In this document: piece by piece, positions 45,365 through 53,759 of the stretch | Position numbering within the stretch: position 1 is the stretch's first letter | Layout: each line of letters opens with the position of its first letter | NCBI RefSeq assembly: GCF_903819335.1 | Contig: NZ_CAIJDE010000046.1 | Span: forward strand, 62,001-126,000 | DNA: 64,000 nucleotides | Reading direction: 5' to 3' | Origin: Flavobacterium panici | Lineage (GTDB): Bacteria > Bacteroidota > Bacteroidia > Flavobacteriales > Flavobacteriaceae | Notes under the pieces: model-generated | The model's database searches: none | Told to the model about the DNA's origin: nothing | What the model saw: only the letters and a program-made list of their open reading frames with translations | Program-made: the position numbers and the translations under genes

Positions 45365-46105
45365 TTACAATAATTTTTTTGTGAATTTACATTTTGGATA
45401 TGATTTGCATCCCAAAAATCTTCCGAATTCTCCTTTTCGTTCTACTAAATTGTTACCGCATCTTGGACATTTCTTCTCATGAATTGTTTTCTCTCGATTG
45501 TCAATTCTCTTTTTAATAGAATTAATGTGATCTTGTTTCTTAAAAGAATCAATTAAATTAGAAGCATTAATTTTTTCAAAAATCTTTTCCTTATCGTCTT
45601 CTGAGAGATTTACAGCAGAGTACTTTTTAATTGTACTTAAAAGGCGATGCATATTAATAACATCTATGTTGGTATCTATTTTTATTTCGGCTTTTGTCGA
45701 GAAAACAATAATAGATATGTATTCGAAATCGCCGTATTCCTTTAGACAGGTTTTTAAGGCTCGTATATGTCCTGCATTTTGAAAAATAGGATTATAAAAC
45801 TTCGTTTTGTATTTATATATTACTTGAGTCCAATATTCCGAGTTTTCATATCCCAAAATCCATCCTTTATAATTTTTTGTTTCAATAACAAATATTCCAA
45901 AACTAGAGATTACTACATGATCTATTTGAGTTGTAAATTCTCCTTTTTTTAAAATAACATTATTGATGATTTTATAATCTGACTTATTTAAAAAATGTAA
46001 TATTGAAGAAACCGTTTTCTCTCCAATTATTCCTTTAATTTTTGCCTTATAAAAACCAAAACTAAAAGCTATTAAAAAAATTACAATTAGCAAAATTAAC
46101 TCCAT
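45365..46105 (-). CDS. NERD-domain protein with C-terminal zinc ribbon
   Basis: A 246-residue protein. A transmembrane helix at about 1-19 (MELILLIVIFLIAFSFGFY) is followed by a NERD (nuclease-related) domain at about 25-135: GIIGEKTVSSIL, GEFTTQIDHVVISSFGIFVIETKNYKGWI, which has the Asp...Glu-x-Lys of the PD-(D/E)XK fold (QIDHVV ... IETKNY). The C-terminus (about 212-246) is a topoisomerase-type zinc ribbon, CPRCGNNLVERKGEFGRFLG, then CKSYPKCKF. The action on nucleic acid is inferred. It lies between the initiator tRNA and a partial copy of that tRNA's 3' end, as expected for cargo of a tRNA-targeted insertion. Confidence 0.9.
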   Translation of the reverse strand: MELILLIVIFLIAFSFGFYKAKIKGIIGEKTVSSILHFLNKSDYKIINNVILKKGEFTTQIDHVVISSFGIFVIETKNYKGWILGYENSEYWTQVIYKYKTKFYNPIFQNAGHIRALKTCLKEYGDFEYISIIVFSTKAEIKIDTNIDVINMHRLLSTIKKYSAVNLSEDDKEKIFEKINASNLIDSFKKQDHINSIKKRIDNREKTIHEKKCPRCGNNLVERKGEFGRFLGCKSYPKCKFTKKLL

Positions 46106-46192
46106 AAAGTCCTAGTCTCAATTAAGTTACACTTAATATAAAATTAAAGGAATATTATTAACTAACAATTAATCGGCTAAATATTTGAATGC

Positions 46193-46237
46193 TTCGCGCT
46201 ACTAAGTAAAAAGCTTCAGAGAAATCTGGAAGTTTTG
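46193..46237 (+). repeat. partial copy of the initiator tRNA 3' end and terminator
   Basis: This segment, starting TTCGCGCTACTAAG, aligns with 45301-45345 over about 45 bases. It contains the tRNA 3' end, the TAAG spacer and the complete CTTCAGAGAAATCTGG hairpin core, with only a handful of changes. It looks like an att-type direct repeat left by insertion at the tRNA gene. No integrase is present between the copies. Confidence 0.8.
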
Positions 46238-46256
46238 TAAGTTTGATAAAAAATAA

Positions 46257-46292
46257 AAAACCACATTTTCAAACGAATGAAAATGTGGTTTT
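46257..46292. terminator. terminator of the leucine-rich repeat gene
   Basis: AAAACCACATTTTC (46257-46270) and GAAAATGTGGTTTT (46279-46292) form a perfect 14-bp stem. On the minus strand it lies about 20 bases after the LRR stop codon and continues in a T-rich run. Confidence 0.9.
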
Positions 46293-46311
46293 AACTTATA
46301 TGCTTATTAAT

Positions 46312-49300
46312 TTACTTAATTATTATTTTTCTAACAAGAGTAGATCCTTCACTTTCTAAATACACATAATAAATTCCTTTTGGGAATCCTGATAAATTGA
46401 TGCTATTAGTGTTTGAACCATTAGTAAATTTCGTAGTTGTCACCAACTTTCCTAATACATCGTACACGCTTGCTTTTTCTAACACAATGTTATCAATGTG
46501 TAATTCTCCTTTGGTAGGATTAGGGTAAACGGCGAGTTTTTCAAAAACCAGATCTTCGATCCCTAAAGTACAAGCTGTTTTCGAATAAATTGCTGTTGCA
46601 TCTTTAGCTGTTGACCAATTGGCATTAGCATAAGCAACATCATCTACCTGAATACAGGATTGTGAAGCATTCGTTTTGAAATTAACGTTGACCAGTTTGC
46701 TATTGTTTCCATTATTTAAATTCAAAGAAGTCAATTTATTATTGGAACAATTTACATCTGTAAGCAGCGTATTCTTAGAAAGGTCTAAACTTACTATTAA
46801 ATTGTTAGAACAACTCAATTTAGTCAACAATACATTTTTAGAAACATCTAAGACCGTTAGTTGATTAGCAGCGCTGGTTTTGGCATTGATTTTTTTACTA
46901 GTTGTTACGATACCATCACAATACAATTCTGTAAGCTGGGTGTTTTTAGAAACATCTAAAGTCGATAGTAGATTTTTTGAACAATCTAAATATTTCAGTG
47001 CCAAGTTAGAAGACACATTTATTGAAGTCAATAAATTTCCTTGACATTTTAAGGTTTCTAGTTTTGAAAAATATTCGATTCCTGACAAACTGGTAATATT
47101 AGAATTGGATACATCTAAACTAGTTATATTTGTTATACTCGCCAGCAAAACAGAACCGTTTTTGCCATCTGTATCAACTCCTAAAGCGATTAATTGGTCT
47201 TCAAACGCGCTACTAACTGCAACAGCACCAGAACAATTATCAGAATAACTTGCCGTAGCATCTTTCTTTGCAGCCCAATTGGCATTAGAATAAGCAACAT
47301 TATCTACCTGAATACAACTTAAATTAGGATTGTTTGTAAAGTTATTACCGCTCATTTTAACATTATTTCCGTTCTTTAAATTTAAACTTGTCAATAAGTT
47401 ATAACTACAATTTAAGTATGTCAAAGCTTTATTATTGGAAACATTTAAATTAATTAATTGATTTTGAGCACAACTTAAAATATCTAAAGCAGTATTGTTG
47501 GAAACATCTAAATTCGCTAATTGGTTTGTATCACATCTCAAATCTAGTAAAGTAAGATTCTTAGAAACATCCAAATTAGTTAATGAATTTGAATAACAAT
47601 AAAAAGCTGACAAAACTGTATTCTTAGAAACATCCAAATTAGATAATAAATTTGAACTACAATCCAAATATCTTAAATCAGTATTTTTAGAAACATCCAA
47701 ATTTGTTAGTTGACTATTATAAAAAGATATAGCTCGTAAAGCTGTATTGTTAGAAACATCTAAAGCTGTTAATTGATTTTTTCCACAAAATAAAGATTCT
47801 AGAGCAACATTCTTAGAAACATCTAAAGCCGTTAATTGATTTTCGGAACAATATAATTCTTCCAGTACATTATTTTTAGAAACATCTAAACTCGTTAATT
47901 GATTCTCAAAACATTTTAAAATCTTTAAAGCCGCAAAGTCTTGAATTCCGGTTAAATCAGTAATTTTACTATATGTGACATCCAAAGAAGTCAATGACGA
48001 AATACTCGCTGTTGACACTTTTCCGTTTGTACCATCGGTATCAATACCAAGAGCGATTAGTTTCTTTTCAAAATTCGCATCAGGAATAAGCGTGTATTGA
48101 ACAACAGCTGAGCAATCTGTACTAAATCCTGCAACAGGATCTTTTGAACTAGCCCAGTTAGCAGCAGAATAAGCAACATTATCTACTTGAATACAAGTTA
48201 AATCAGGGTTGTTTTTAAAGTTTCTGATGCTTAAATAAGTATTAGTTCCAGTCTTTAAATTTAAACTGGTTAATTGATTTGAACTACAGTTTAAAGAATT
48301 TACAAGCTTATTCTTAGAAAGATCTAATGCCGTTAACTGATTACCGCTGCAATTCAATGTATTTAACTCCGTAAAATCCTGAATACCAGTTAAATTAATA
48401 ATAGAACTATTAGAAATATCCAAAGAAGTTAATCTGTTTATTTTATAAGTTGGCACTTGTCCATCAACCGTTCCGGTATCAATTCCTAAAGAGATTAACT
48501 TTTTTTCAAAATTCACATCAGGAATAAGGGTGGAAGCTAGGCAGTCTTTACTATAACTTGCCGTAGCGTCTTTATATGACTTCCAACTGTTACTAGAATA
48601 ATAATCATTATCTACCTGAATACAACTTAAATTAGGGTTGTTTGTAAAATTGTAGGAACTAACATTAGTATTGTTTCCATTTTTCAAATTTAAACTCGTT
48701 AATTGATTTGAACTACAGTCTATATATCTTAAAGCAGTATTCTTAGAAACATCTAAAGCCTTTAATTGATTCTCATAACAATGTAAATATATTAGAGCAG
48801 TATTCTTAGAAACATCTAAAGTTGTTAATTTATTAGAATAACAATATAAATAGGTTAGAGCAACATTCTTAGAAACATCTAAAGTTGTTAATTTATTAGA
48901 ATTGCAACTTAAATTTGTTAAAGCAATATTCTTAGAAAAATCTAAAGCCGTTAATTGATTATTGCTGCAATCTAATTGCTGTAAAGCCGCAAAATCTTGA
49001 ATTCCTGTTAAATTAGTAATAGAACTACCGGAAATATTTAAAGTCGTTACTCCGGAAATCTTAGATGTTGGAACTTTTCCGTCAGGAGTTCCAAAATCAT
49101 AACCAAGTTGAATTAACTTTTTTTCGAAATTAACATCAGGAATAAGAGTGTATTGAACAACAATTGAGCAATCTAAACTATAACTTGCCTGAGGATCTTT
49201 GGCTGAAGCCCAATTTGCATTAGCATAAGCCACATTATCTACCTGAATGCAACTTAAATTATTAGCATTAAAGGAACTATTTGTCGATAATTTAGAATTA

Positions 49301-49845
49301 TTTCCATTTTTCAAATTCAGTCCCGTTAATTCATTGTCAGAACAATCTAAGTATGTTAAAGCCGGATTCTTAGAAACATCTAAAGCCTTTAATTGATTCT
49401 CATAACAATGTAAAATTGTTAAAGCCGGATTCTTAGAAACATCTAAAGTTGTTAATAGATTATGATAACAACGTAACTCTGTTAAAGCAGTATTCTTAGA
49501 AACGTCTATAGTCGTTAAGTAATTGTCTCCAAAACTCAAGTATGTTAAAGCAGTATTCTTAGAAACATCTAAAGAAGTTAATTGATTGGTATCACAAAGC
49601 AAAGATTTCAAAGCAGTAAAATCCTGAATTCCGGTTAAATCGGTAATGAGACTTACTCCCCTAACATTCAAAGTAGTCCGGGTGTTTATATTTGAAGTCA
49701 AAACTTTACCATCCGGTACGCCGGAATCAATTCCCTGACGGATTAGTTCTGCTTCAAAATACAAATCGGGGATCAGGGTGTATTGGGCAAAGGAAGATAC
49801 GCTAGCCAAAAATAGTATAAAGAGTAGCTTTAGTTTCATAGGCAA
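46312..49845 (-). CDS. five-module leucine-rich repeat protein with T9SS sorting domain
   Basis: A secreted surface protein of 1177 residues. The signal peptide is cleaved near SVSSFAQ (about residue 20). Five tandem modules follow. Each opens like YTLIPDVNFEKKLIxLGID and continues with leucine-rich repeats of 21 residues (LDVSKNTALTYLDCSDNQLT form), and the modules end with SCIQVDNVAYANANW. The last part (about 1095-1177, VYPNPTKGELHIDN ... GIYYVYLESEGSTLVRKIIIK) is a type A sorting domain for the type IX system. Such BspA/internalin-like LRR proteins are adhesins; the ligand is unknown. The 63-base coding repeat may recombine. A TAnnTTTG element lies 23 bases upstream. Confidence 0.93.
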   Translation of the reverse strand: MPMKLKLLFILFLASVSSFAQYTLIPDLYFEAELIRQGIDSGVPDGKVLTSNINTRTTLNVRGVSLITDLTGIQDFTALKSLLCDTNQLTSLDVSKNTALTYLSFGDNYLTTIDVSKNTALTELRCYHNLLTTLDVSKNPALTILHCYENQLKALDVSKNPALTYLDCSDNELTGLNLKNGNNSKLSTNSSFNANNLSCIQVDNVAYANANWASAKDPQASYSLDCSIVVQYTLIPDVNFEKKLIQLGYDFGTPDGKVPTSKISGVTTLNISGSSITNLTGIQDFAALQQLDCSNNQLTALDFSKNIALTNLSCNSNKLTTLDVSKNVALTYLYCYSNKLTTLDVSKNTALIYLHCYENQLKALDVSKNTALRYIDCSSNQLTSLNLKNGNNTNVSSYNFTNNPNLSCIQVDNDYYSSNSWKSYKDATASYSKDCLASTLIPDVNFEKKLISLGIDTGTVDGQVPTYKINRLTSLDISNSSIINLTGIQDFTELNTLNCSGNQLTALDLSKNKLVNSLNCSSNQLTSLNLKTGTNTYLSIRNFKNNPDLTCIQVDNVAYSAANWASSKDPVAGFSTDCSAVVQYTLIPDANFEKKLIALGIDTDGTNGKVSTASISSLTSLDVTYSKITDLTGIQDFAALKILKCFENQLTSLDVSKNNVLEELYCSENQLTALDVSKNVALESLFCGKNQLTALDVSNNTALRAISFYNSQLTNLDVSKNTDLRYLDCSSNLLSNLDVSKNTVLSAFYCYSNSLTNLDVSKNLTLLDLRCDTNQLANLDVSNNTALDILSCAQNQLINLNVSNNKALTYLNCSYNLLTSLNLKNGNNVKMSGNNFTNNPNLSCIQVDNVAYSNANWAAKKDATASYSDNCSGAVAVSSAFEDQLIALGVDTDGKNGSVLLASITNITSLDVSNSNITSLSGIEYFSKLETLKCQGNLLTSINVSSNLALKYLDCSKNLLSTLDVSKNTQLTELYCDGIVTTSKKINAKTSAANQLTVLDVSKNVLLTKLSCSNNLIVSLDLSKNTLLTDVNCSNNKLTSLNLNNGNNSKLVNVNFKTNASQSCIQVDDVAYANANWSTAKDATAIYSKTACTLGIEDLVFEKLAVYPNPTKGELHIDNIVLEKASVYDVLGKLVTTTKFTNGSNTNSINLSGFPKGIYYVYLESEGSTLVRKIIIK
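46700..49600 (-). repeat. 63-base coding repeats within the LRR gene
   Basis: The LRR units repeat every 21 codons with nearly constant words such as TTAGAAACATCTAAA (plus-strand reading) at regular spacing, dozens of times across the gene. Longer module-level repeats recur about every 600-900 bases. Exact boundaries of each unit were not computed. Confidence 0.8.
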
Positions 49846-49867
49846 AATTTTTGTTAAATTAATGCAT

Positions 49868-49875
49868 CAAATGTA
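49868..49875 (-). promoter_or_regulatory. predicted -7 element of the LRR gene
   Basis: TACATTTG on the minus strand fits TAnnTTTG, 22 bases before the ATG at 49845; the same octamer precedes the ilvA leader. Confidence 0.6.
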
Positions 49876-49920
49876 TAGAATATTAACTAATATCTTACGT
49901 AAACTGTTAAAGAAATAAAA

Positions 49921-49943
49921 AGAGAGGAAATAAGTTCCTCTCT
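49921..49943 (-). terminator. terminator downstream of the double-glycine peptide gene
   Basis: AGAGAGGAA and TTCCTCTCT pair around a five-base loop; on the minus strand a TTTTTATTTC run follows. It ends the peptide transcript about 165 bases after its stop and separates it from the LRR gene. Confidence 0.82.
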
Positions 49944-50108
49944 TCTTAAAAAATATAAATATTGAAGATAGTATATCATTATACAATCAACAAAGTAAGA
50001 GCATTAGTTTAAGTTTTTTGTTTGAAAATTTAACTGCCTTTGTATGGGGTAGCTTAATCTCTTAAATTTTCCATGTCTTACAATCAATATTTTTTTGCAA
50101 ATTAATTA

Positions 50109-50294
50109 TTAATCTGCGAAGCAACATCCTCCACCCTCTAGAGGATAATTTGGAGGACATGGTCCAGTTTTTAAAATGGCCAGTCCGCTTGCAATCCCTT
50201 TAACGCAAATTTCTGTTATTCCACCATTTACCGCTTTTAGCTCATCTTTAGATAATTCTTGAGCTCCGTTTAATTTTAAAATTTTTTTTAACAT
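50109..50294 (-). CDS. double-glycine leader peptide, bacteriocin-like
   Basis: A 61-residue precursor. Residues 1-25 (MLKKILKLNGAQELSKDELK then AVNGG) form the leader recognised by peptidase-containing ABC exporters; cleavage after Gly25 would release a 36-residue core. The core has four cysteines (30, 46, 57, 58), a hydrophobic GIASGLAILKTG segment and a Pro/Gly-rich end GPCPPNYPLEGGGCCFAD. Flavobacteria carry many such peptides whose activity is unknown; antibacterial or signalling roles are both possible. No exporter or modifying enzyme lies beside it. A HlyD-type adaptor begins the far end of the window, 13 kb away. Confidence 0.8.
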   Translation of the reverse strand: MLKKILKLNGAQELSKDELKAVNGGITEICVKGIASGLAILKTGPCPPNYPLEGGGCCFAD

Positions 50295-50736
50295 AATCTA
50301 AGGTTTTAAAAATTTAGTTAATACCCCAATCATTTAAAGACACTTGGGATTTTTGTCTATCCTCGCGCAAGAATTTTTTCTATATTTTATAAATTGAACT
50401 AAATCTCTTCTCAAATGCTTCTTCTTCTGAAAAATCATTTAGAAAATATTTTAATTCAGTTATGGTTATTTCTTAGGGGAAACTTACATTGTACGAATAT
50501 ATCTTATCTAAATATTGATTTTTTACGGACTTACCTCATTTTGCAGCTTTTGTTCAATTATTTAAATCAAAATACCTTCTAAGAATACATTCTTTTCAAA
50601 TGAATAAAATATTACAGATTTGGTTATAATATCTGACAAAAGAAATATTTACGGGATATTTTTTTATCTTTGAAACTCAGGATTTTTAATCTGAAACGGC
50701 TTTGTCTTTGAGCCTTTAGAAAAATTGACACTCATT
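50295..50736. other. intergenic stretch between the peptide and XRE genes
   Basis: A 442-base AT-rich divergent gap. At 50665-50672 TATCTTTG fits the plus-strand -7 form and lies 65 bases before the regulator's ATG. No hairpin, repeat or convincing further small ORF was found; the small size means a second short peptide gene cannot be fully excluded. Confidence 0.5.
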
Positions 50737-51147
50737 ATGGAACAGAAAATACATCAGGGAAGAAACGTAAAACGTTTCAGAGAAATGCTTAACATAAAAC
50801 AGGAAGGATTAGCTTATGATTTGGGCGAAGAATGGAACCAAAAGAAAATTTCTTTACTGGAGCAGAAAGATGTAATTGAAGAAAATCTGTTGAAACAAAT
50901 CTCTGCAGTTTTGAAAATTCCAGTTGAAGCTTTTCAGAATTTTGATGAAGAACAGGCGATTAATATTATTTCAAATACATTTGATAATGGAGCCTATTTG
51001 AATGCAGGACATAGTCCAACATTTAATGTAAATCCAATAGAAAAATGGATCGAAGCTTTAGAGGAAATTAAACGTTTAAATTCGGAACTTTTAAAAACCA
51101 AAGATGAACATATTAAGGTTTTAGAGAAATTATTAAACGATAAATAA
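50737..51147 (+). CDS. XRE-type helix-turn-helix regulator
   Basis: A 136-residue DNA-binding protein with an N-terminal HTH_XRE-like domain (about 5-62): GRNVKRFREMLNIKQEGLAYDLGEEWNQKKISLLEQKDVI. A 40-residue middle and a C-terminal coiled coil (IEKWIEALEEIKRLNSELLKTKDEHIKVLEKLL) for dimerisation follow. The frame extends to a TTG at 50725, but the ATG at 50737 starts MEQKIHQGRN and is preferred. It is divergent from the double-glycine peptide gene and might regulate it; that is only suggested by position. Confidence 0.88.
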   Translation: MEQKIHQGRNVKRFREMLNIKQEGLAYDLGEEWNQKKISLLEQKDVIEENLLKQISAVLKIPVEAFQNFDEEQAINIISNTFDNGAYLNAGHSPTFNVNPIEKWIEALEEIKRLNSELLKTKDEHIKVLEKLLNDK

Positions 51148-51210
51148 ACTTTACAAAAAGATATTAATTCAAGTGAAATTTGAGTTTAGTATCACACATA
51201 TAATAAATAA

Positions 51211-51240
51211 AAAAAGCTTCAGATTTCTCTGAAGCTTTTT
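51211..51240. terminator. bidirectional terminator of the GAAA-loop family
   Basis: AAAAAGCTTCAGA and TCTGAAGCTTTTT form a perfect 13-bp stem, with loop GAAA on the minus strand, between the convergent XRE and SpoU genes. Confidence 0.92.
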
Positions 51241-51243
51241 GTT

Positions 51244-51702
51244 TTAAGAACGTGGTTTTGACAAATTTCTGTCATACATAATAATAGTTCCTGCCACGGC
51301 TACGTTTAGACTTTTTTCTGATTTAAATTTCACCAAATGATGACATTTATCCATTGCTTTTTTAGACAATCCATGATCTTCTGCCCCTAATAAATAAACA
51401 CATCTTCTTGGATGTTCAAAAGTTTCTAAATCAGAAGATTTTTCTGCTAATTCTACACCAACCAATCTGGCACCTTTAGGTAAATTTTCAAAGAAAGCCT
51501 CAAAAGTTTCATAATGAAAATAAGGGATTGCTTTTACTGCATCATGAGTATCACATGCTTGTTTTGCATATCGATTACCAATGGTAAATATAAAAGTAGC
51601 ACCCATATTTTGAGCTGATCGCCATAAAACTCCCAAATTTTCAGGTGTTTTACCATTTTGAATTCCTATGCCAAAGTATTCATTTATAAAGTTATCATTC
51701 AT
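51244..51702 (-). CDS. SpoU/TrmH-family RNA 2'-O-methyltransferase
   Basis: A 152-residue SPOUT enzyme expected to methylate ribose in tRNA or rRNA using SAM. The knot motifs are NPENLGVLWRSAQNMGA-like (KTPENLGVLWRSAQNMGATF), YLLGAEDHGLSKKAMD and SLNVAVAGTIIMYDR. The frame opens 17 codons earlier at 51753, overlapping the peptidase gene, but the ATG at 51702 is preferred: a minus-strand TACTTTTG element lies only 5 bases upstream of it, within the longer frame. The target base is not known. Confidence 0.9.
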   Translation of the reverse strand: MNDNFINEYFGIGIQNGKTPENLGVLWRSAQNMGATFIFTIGNRYAKQACDTHDAVKAIPYFHYETFEAFFENLPKGARLVGVELAEKSSDLETFEHPRRCVYLLGAEDHGLSKKAMDKCHHLVKFKSEKSLNVAVAGTIIMYDRNLSKPRS

Positions 51703-51707
51703 AATGG

Positions 51708-51715
51708 CAAAAGTA
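51708..51715 (-). promoter_or_regulatory. predicted -7 element of the SpoU methyltransferase gene
   Basis: TACTTTTG on the minus strand, 5 bases before the ATG. If real, the mRNA would be leaderless or nearly so. Confidence 0.5.
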
Positions 51716-51746
51716 CAAACTTTAAATATTTCCAGAAACGAGATTA

Positions 51747-53759
51747 TTACCAAATCGTTATTCTGTCTTTCTCTGCCAAAAACATTTTATCTCCAGGTTT
51801 TACATTAAATGCGTTGTAAAAAGGTGTAGTATTCATTAGAGGGCCATTAACGCGCCAATTTGGCGGCGAATGTGGGTTATTGTTAATCCACAAACGCAGA
51901 AATTCGTCTTTCATTTTTACTCTCCATATTTTAGCTATAGAAATAAAAAAGCGTTGGTCTGGAGTAAAACCATCAATTTTTGTGTTTCCTTTTCCTTGTT
52001 CGGTCATTTTAAAAGCATCATAAGCAACTGCTATTCCGGCAATATCTGCCGTGTTTTCTCCAACTGTCATTGCTCCATTAATATGTAAATCTCCTAAAAC
52101 AGTATAGGTATTGTACAAATTAATAACCTGTTGTATTCTTGACTTAAACTGTGCATAATCCTCTTTTGTCCACCAGTTTTTCAGGTTTCCATTTTTATCA
52201 TATTGAGCACCCTGATCATCAAAAGTATGCGTTATTTCATGACCTATAACCATTCCAATTCCTCCATAATTAAGTGCGTCATCTGCATTATTATCAAAAT
52301 ATGGGGCTTGTAAAATACCTGCAGGAAAAACAATTTCATTTGCAGTAGGATTATTATAAGCTGTAACTGTTGGGGTTGTAGTATACCATTCTGATTTATC
52401 GACTGGTTTACCCAATTTTGCCAATTGAAATTGATATGCGGCTTTAGAAGCCGAAACCATATTCTCAAAATAGGTATCTCTGCCTATTTGTACATTACTA
52501 TAATCTCTCCATTTATCTGGATATCCTATTTTTTTAGTAATGGCAAACAATTTTTCTTTAGCCTTTTGTTTTGTAATAGGGCTCATCCATTCTAATTTAT
52601 CAATTCTTTTGGCATAGGCTTTTTGCAAATTATTCACGAGAACCAACATTCGTTTTTTGGCATCTTCAGAAAAATATTTCTTCACATACAATTCACCAAG
52701 CGCTTCGCCTAAATAATTATCAATGACATTAGCCATTTTTTCACCGCGTGATTTTTGAACAGCCTGACCAGAAAGCACTTTGGTGTACTCAAATAAAGCA
52801 TCTACAAAAGGTTTGCTTAAATCATCTGCATATCGTTCCAGAGAATTTGCTTTCAGATAAATTTTCCAATTATCAATGGGAATGGTTTTTAAAAGTTTAT
52901 TTAGGACATCATAATAAGCAGGCTGGCCAACATTAATAGAATCGGTTTTAGCACCTAAATTATTTAAAAAAGCAGTCCAGTTTATGTTGGGATGTTTTTT
53001 TACAAGATCTGCCACAGCCATTTTATTATAATTTGCCTGCACATCTCTAAGTTCAACTTTTGTTTTATGCGAAACTGCAAGTTTTTTATCAATATCATAA
53101 ACTAAATCAGCATTCTTTTTAGCTTCTTGTGCATTGCCTCCTGTTTGTTGAAATAAGGCTGTAAGATATTTTTTGTATGATTCCTGTATGGCAACAGTTG
53201 ATGAATCTGACTTGAAATAGTAATCCCTGTCTGGCAATCCGATGCCCGTTTGATAAAGTTGAGCAATGTTCATTTTACTGTTTTTATCATCGGGTGTGAC
53301 TGTAAAACCTATAATAGAAGAATTGCCCACTTTTACTTCATTAACTACAAAGTTCATTAATGACGGCAAATCGTTAATTGCTTCAATTTTAGACAACAAA
53401 GGTTTAATTGGCTTATAACCGCGTTTATCAATAGTTACAGTATCCATACCAGATGCATAAAAATCTCCCACCTTTTGTGCTATACTTCCTGTTGCATTTT
53501 TGCTTTTCGAAACACTATCCAGTATTCCCTGCAGGCGCATTCGTTGTGGAAAATTCATAAACATGTAAGCACCAACTCCTGCTTGAGATGCTGGTATTGA
53601 TACAGAATCATACCATTTGCCATTTACATATTTAAAAAAGTCATTACCAGGCCGCAATGTAGAATCTATTCCGGTGATAGCAACATTTTTCTTTTCTTGA
53701 TGTTTTGAACACGCTGTAAAAGCTAAGATTGCAATAAAGAGCATTAATGTTTTTTTCAT
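51747..53759 (-). CDS. M13-family zinc metallopeptidase lipoprotein
   Basis: A neprilysin/PepO-type endopeptidase of 670 residues, probably outside the cytoplasm. The lipoprotein signal ends LAFTAC (Cys17 followed by SKHQEK). The catalytic motif HEITH is at about 507-511, with ENTADIAGIAVAYDA (third ligand Glu) about 55 residues later and NPHSPPNWRVNGPLMN near the end, all M13 hallmarks. The N-terminal domain begins DSTLRPGNDFFKYVNGKWYD. The enzyme looks intact. It may degrade small peptides; no partner is seen. It starts 132 bases from an orphan terminator. Confidence 0.94.
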   Translation of the reverse strand: MKKTLMLFIAILAFTACSKHQEKKNVAITGIDSTLRPGNDFFKYVNGKWYDSVSIPASQAGVGAYMFMNFPQRMRLQGILDSVSKSKNATGSIAQKVGDFYASGMDTVTIDKRGYKPIKPLLSKIEAINDLPSLMNFVVNEVKVGNSSIIGFTVTPDDKNSKMNIAQLYQTGIGLPDRDYYFKSDSSTVAIQESYKKYLTALFQQTGGNAQEAKKNADLVYDIDKKLAVSHKTKVELRDVQANYNKMAVADLVKKHPNINWTAFLNNLGAKTDSINVGQPAYYDVLNKLLKTIPIDNWKIYLKANSLERYADDLSKPFVDALFEYTKVLSGQAVQKSRGEKMANVIDNYLGEALGELYVKKYFSEDAKKRMLVLVNNLQKAYAKRIDKLEWMSPITKQKAKEKLFAITKKIGYPDKWRDYSNVQIGRDTYFENMVSASKAAYQFQLAKLGKPVDKSEWYTTTPTVTAYNNPTANEIVFPAGILQAPYFDNNADDALNYGGIGMVIGHEITHTFDDQGAQYDKNGNLKNWWTKEDYAQFKSRIQQVINLYNTYTVLGDLHINGAMTVGENTADIAGIAVAYDAFKMTEQGKGNTKIDGFTPDQRFFISIAKIWRVKMKDEFLRLWINNNPHSPPNWRVNGPLMNTTPFYNAFNVKPGDKMFLAEKDRITIW

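Noticed and set aside
46312..49845. CRISPR-like regular repeats
   Set aside because: The regular 63-base spacing is the leucine-rich repeat period within one continuous reading frame, not repeats separated by unique spacers.
51703..51753. Longer start for the SpoU methyltransferase
   Set aside because: It would overlap the M13 gene and its own predicted promoter, and the extra residues do not resemble the family.
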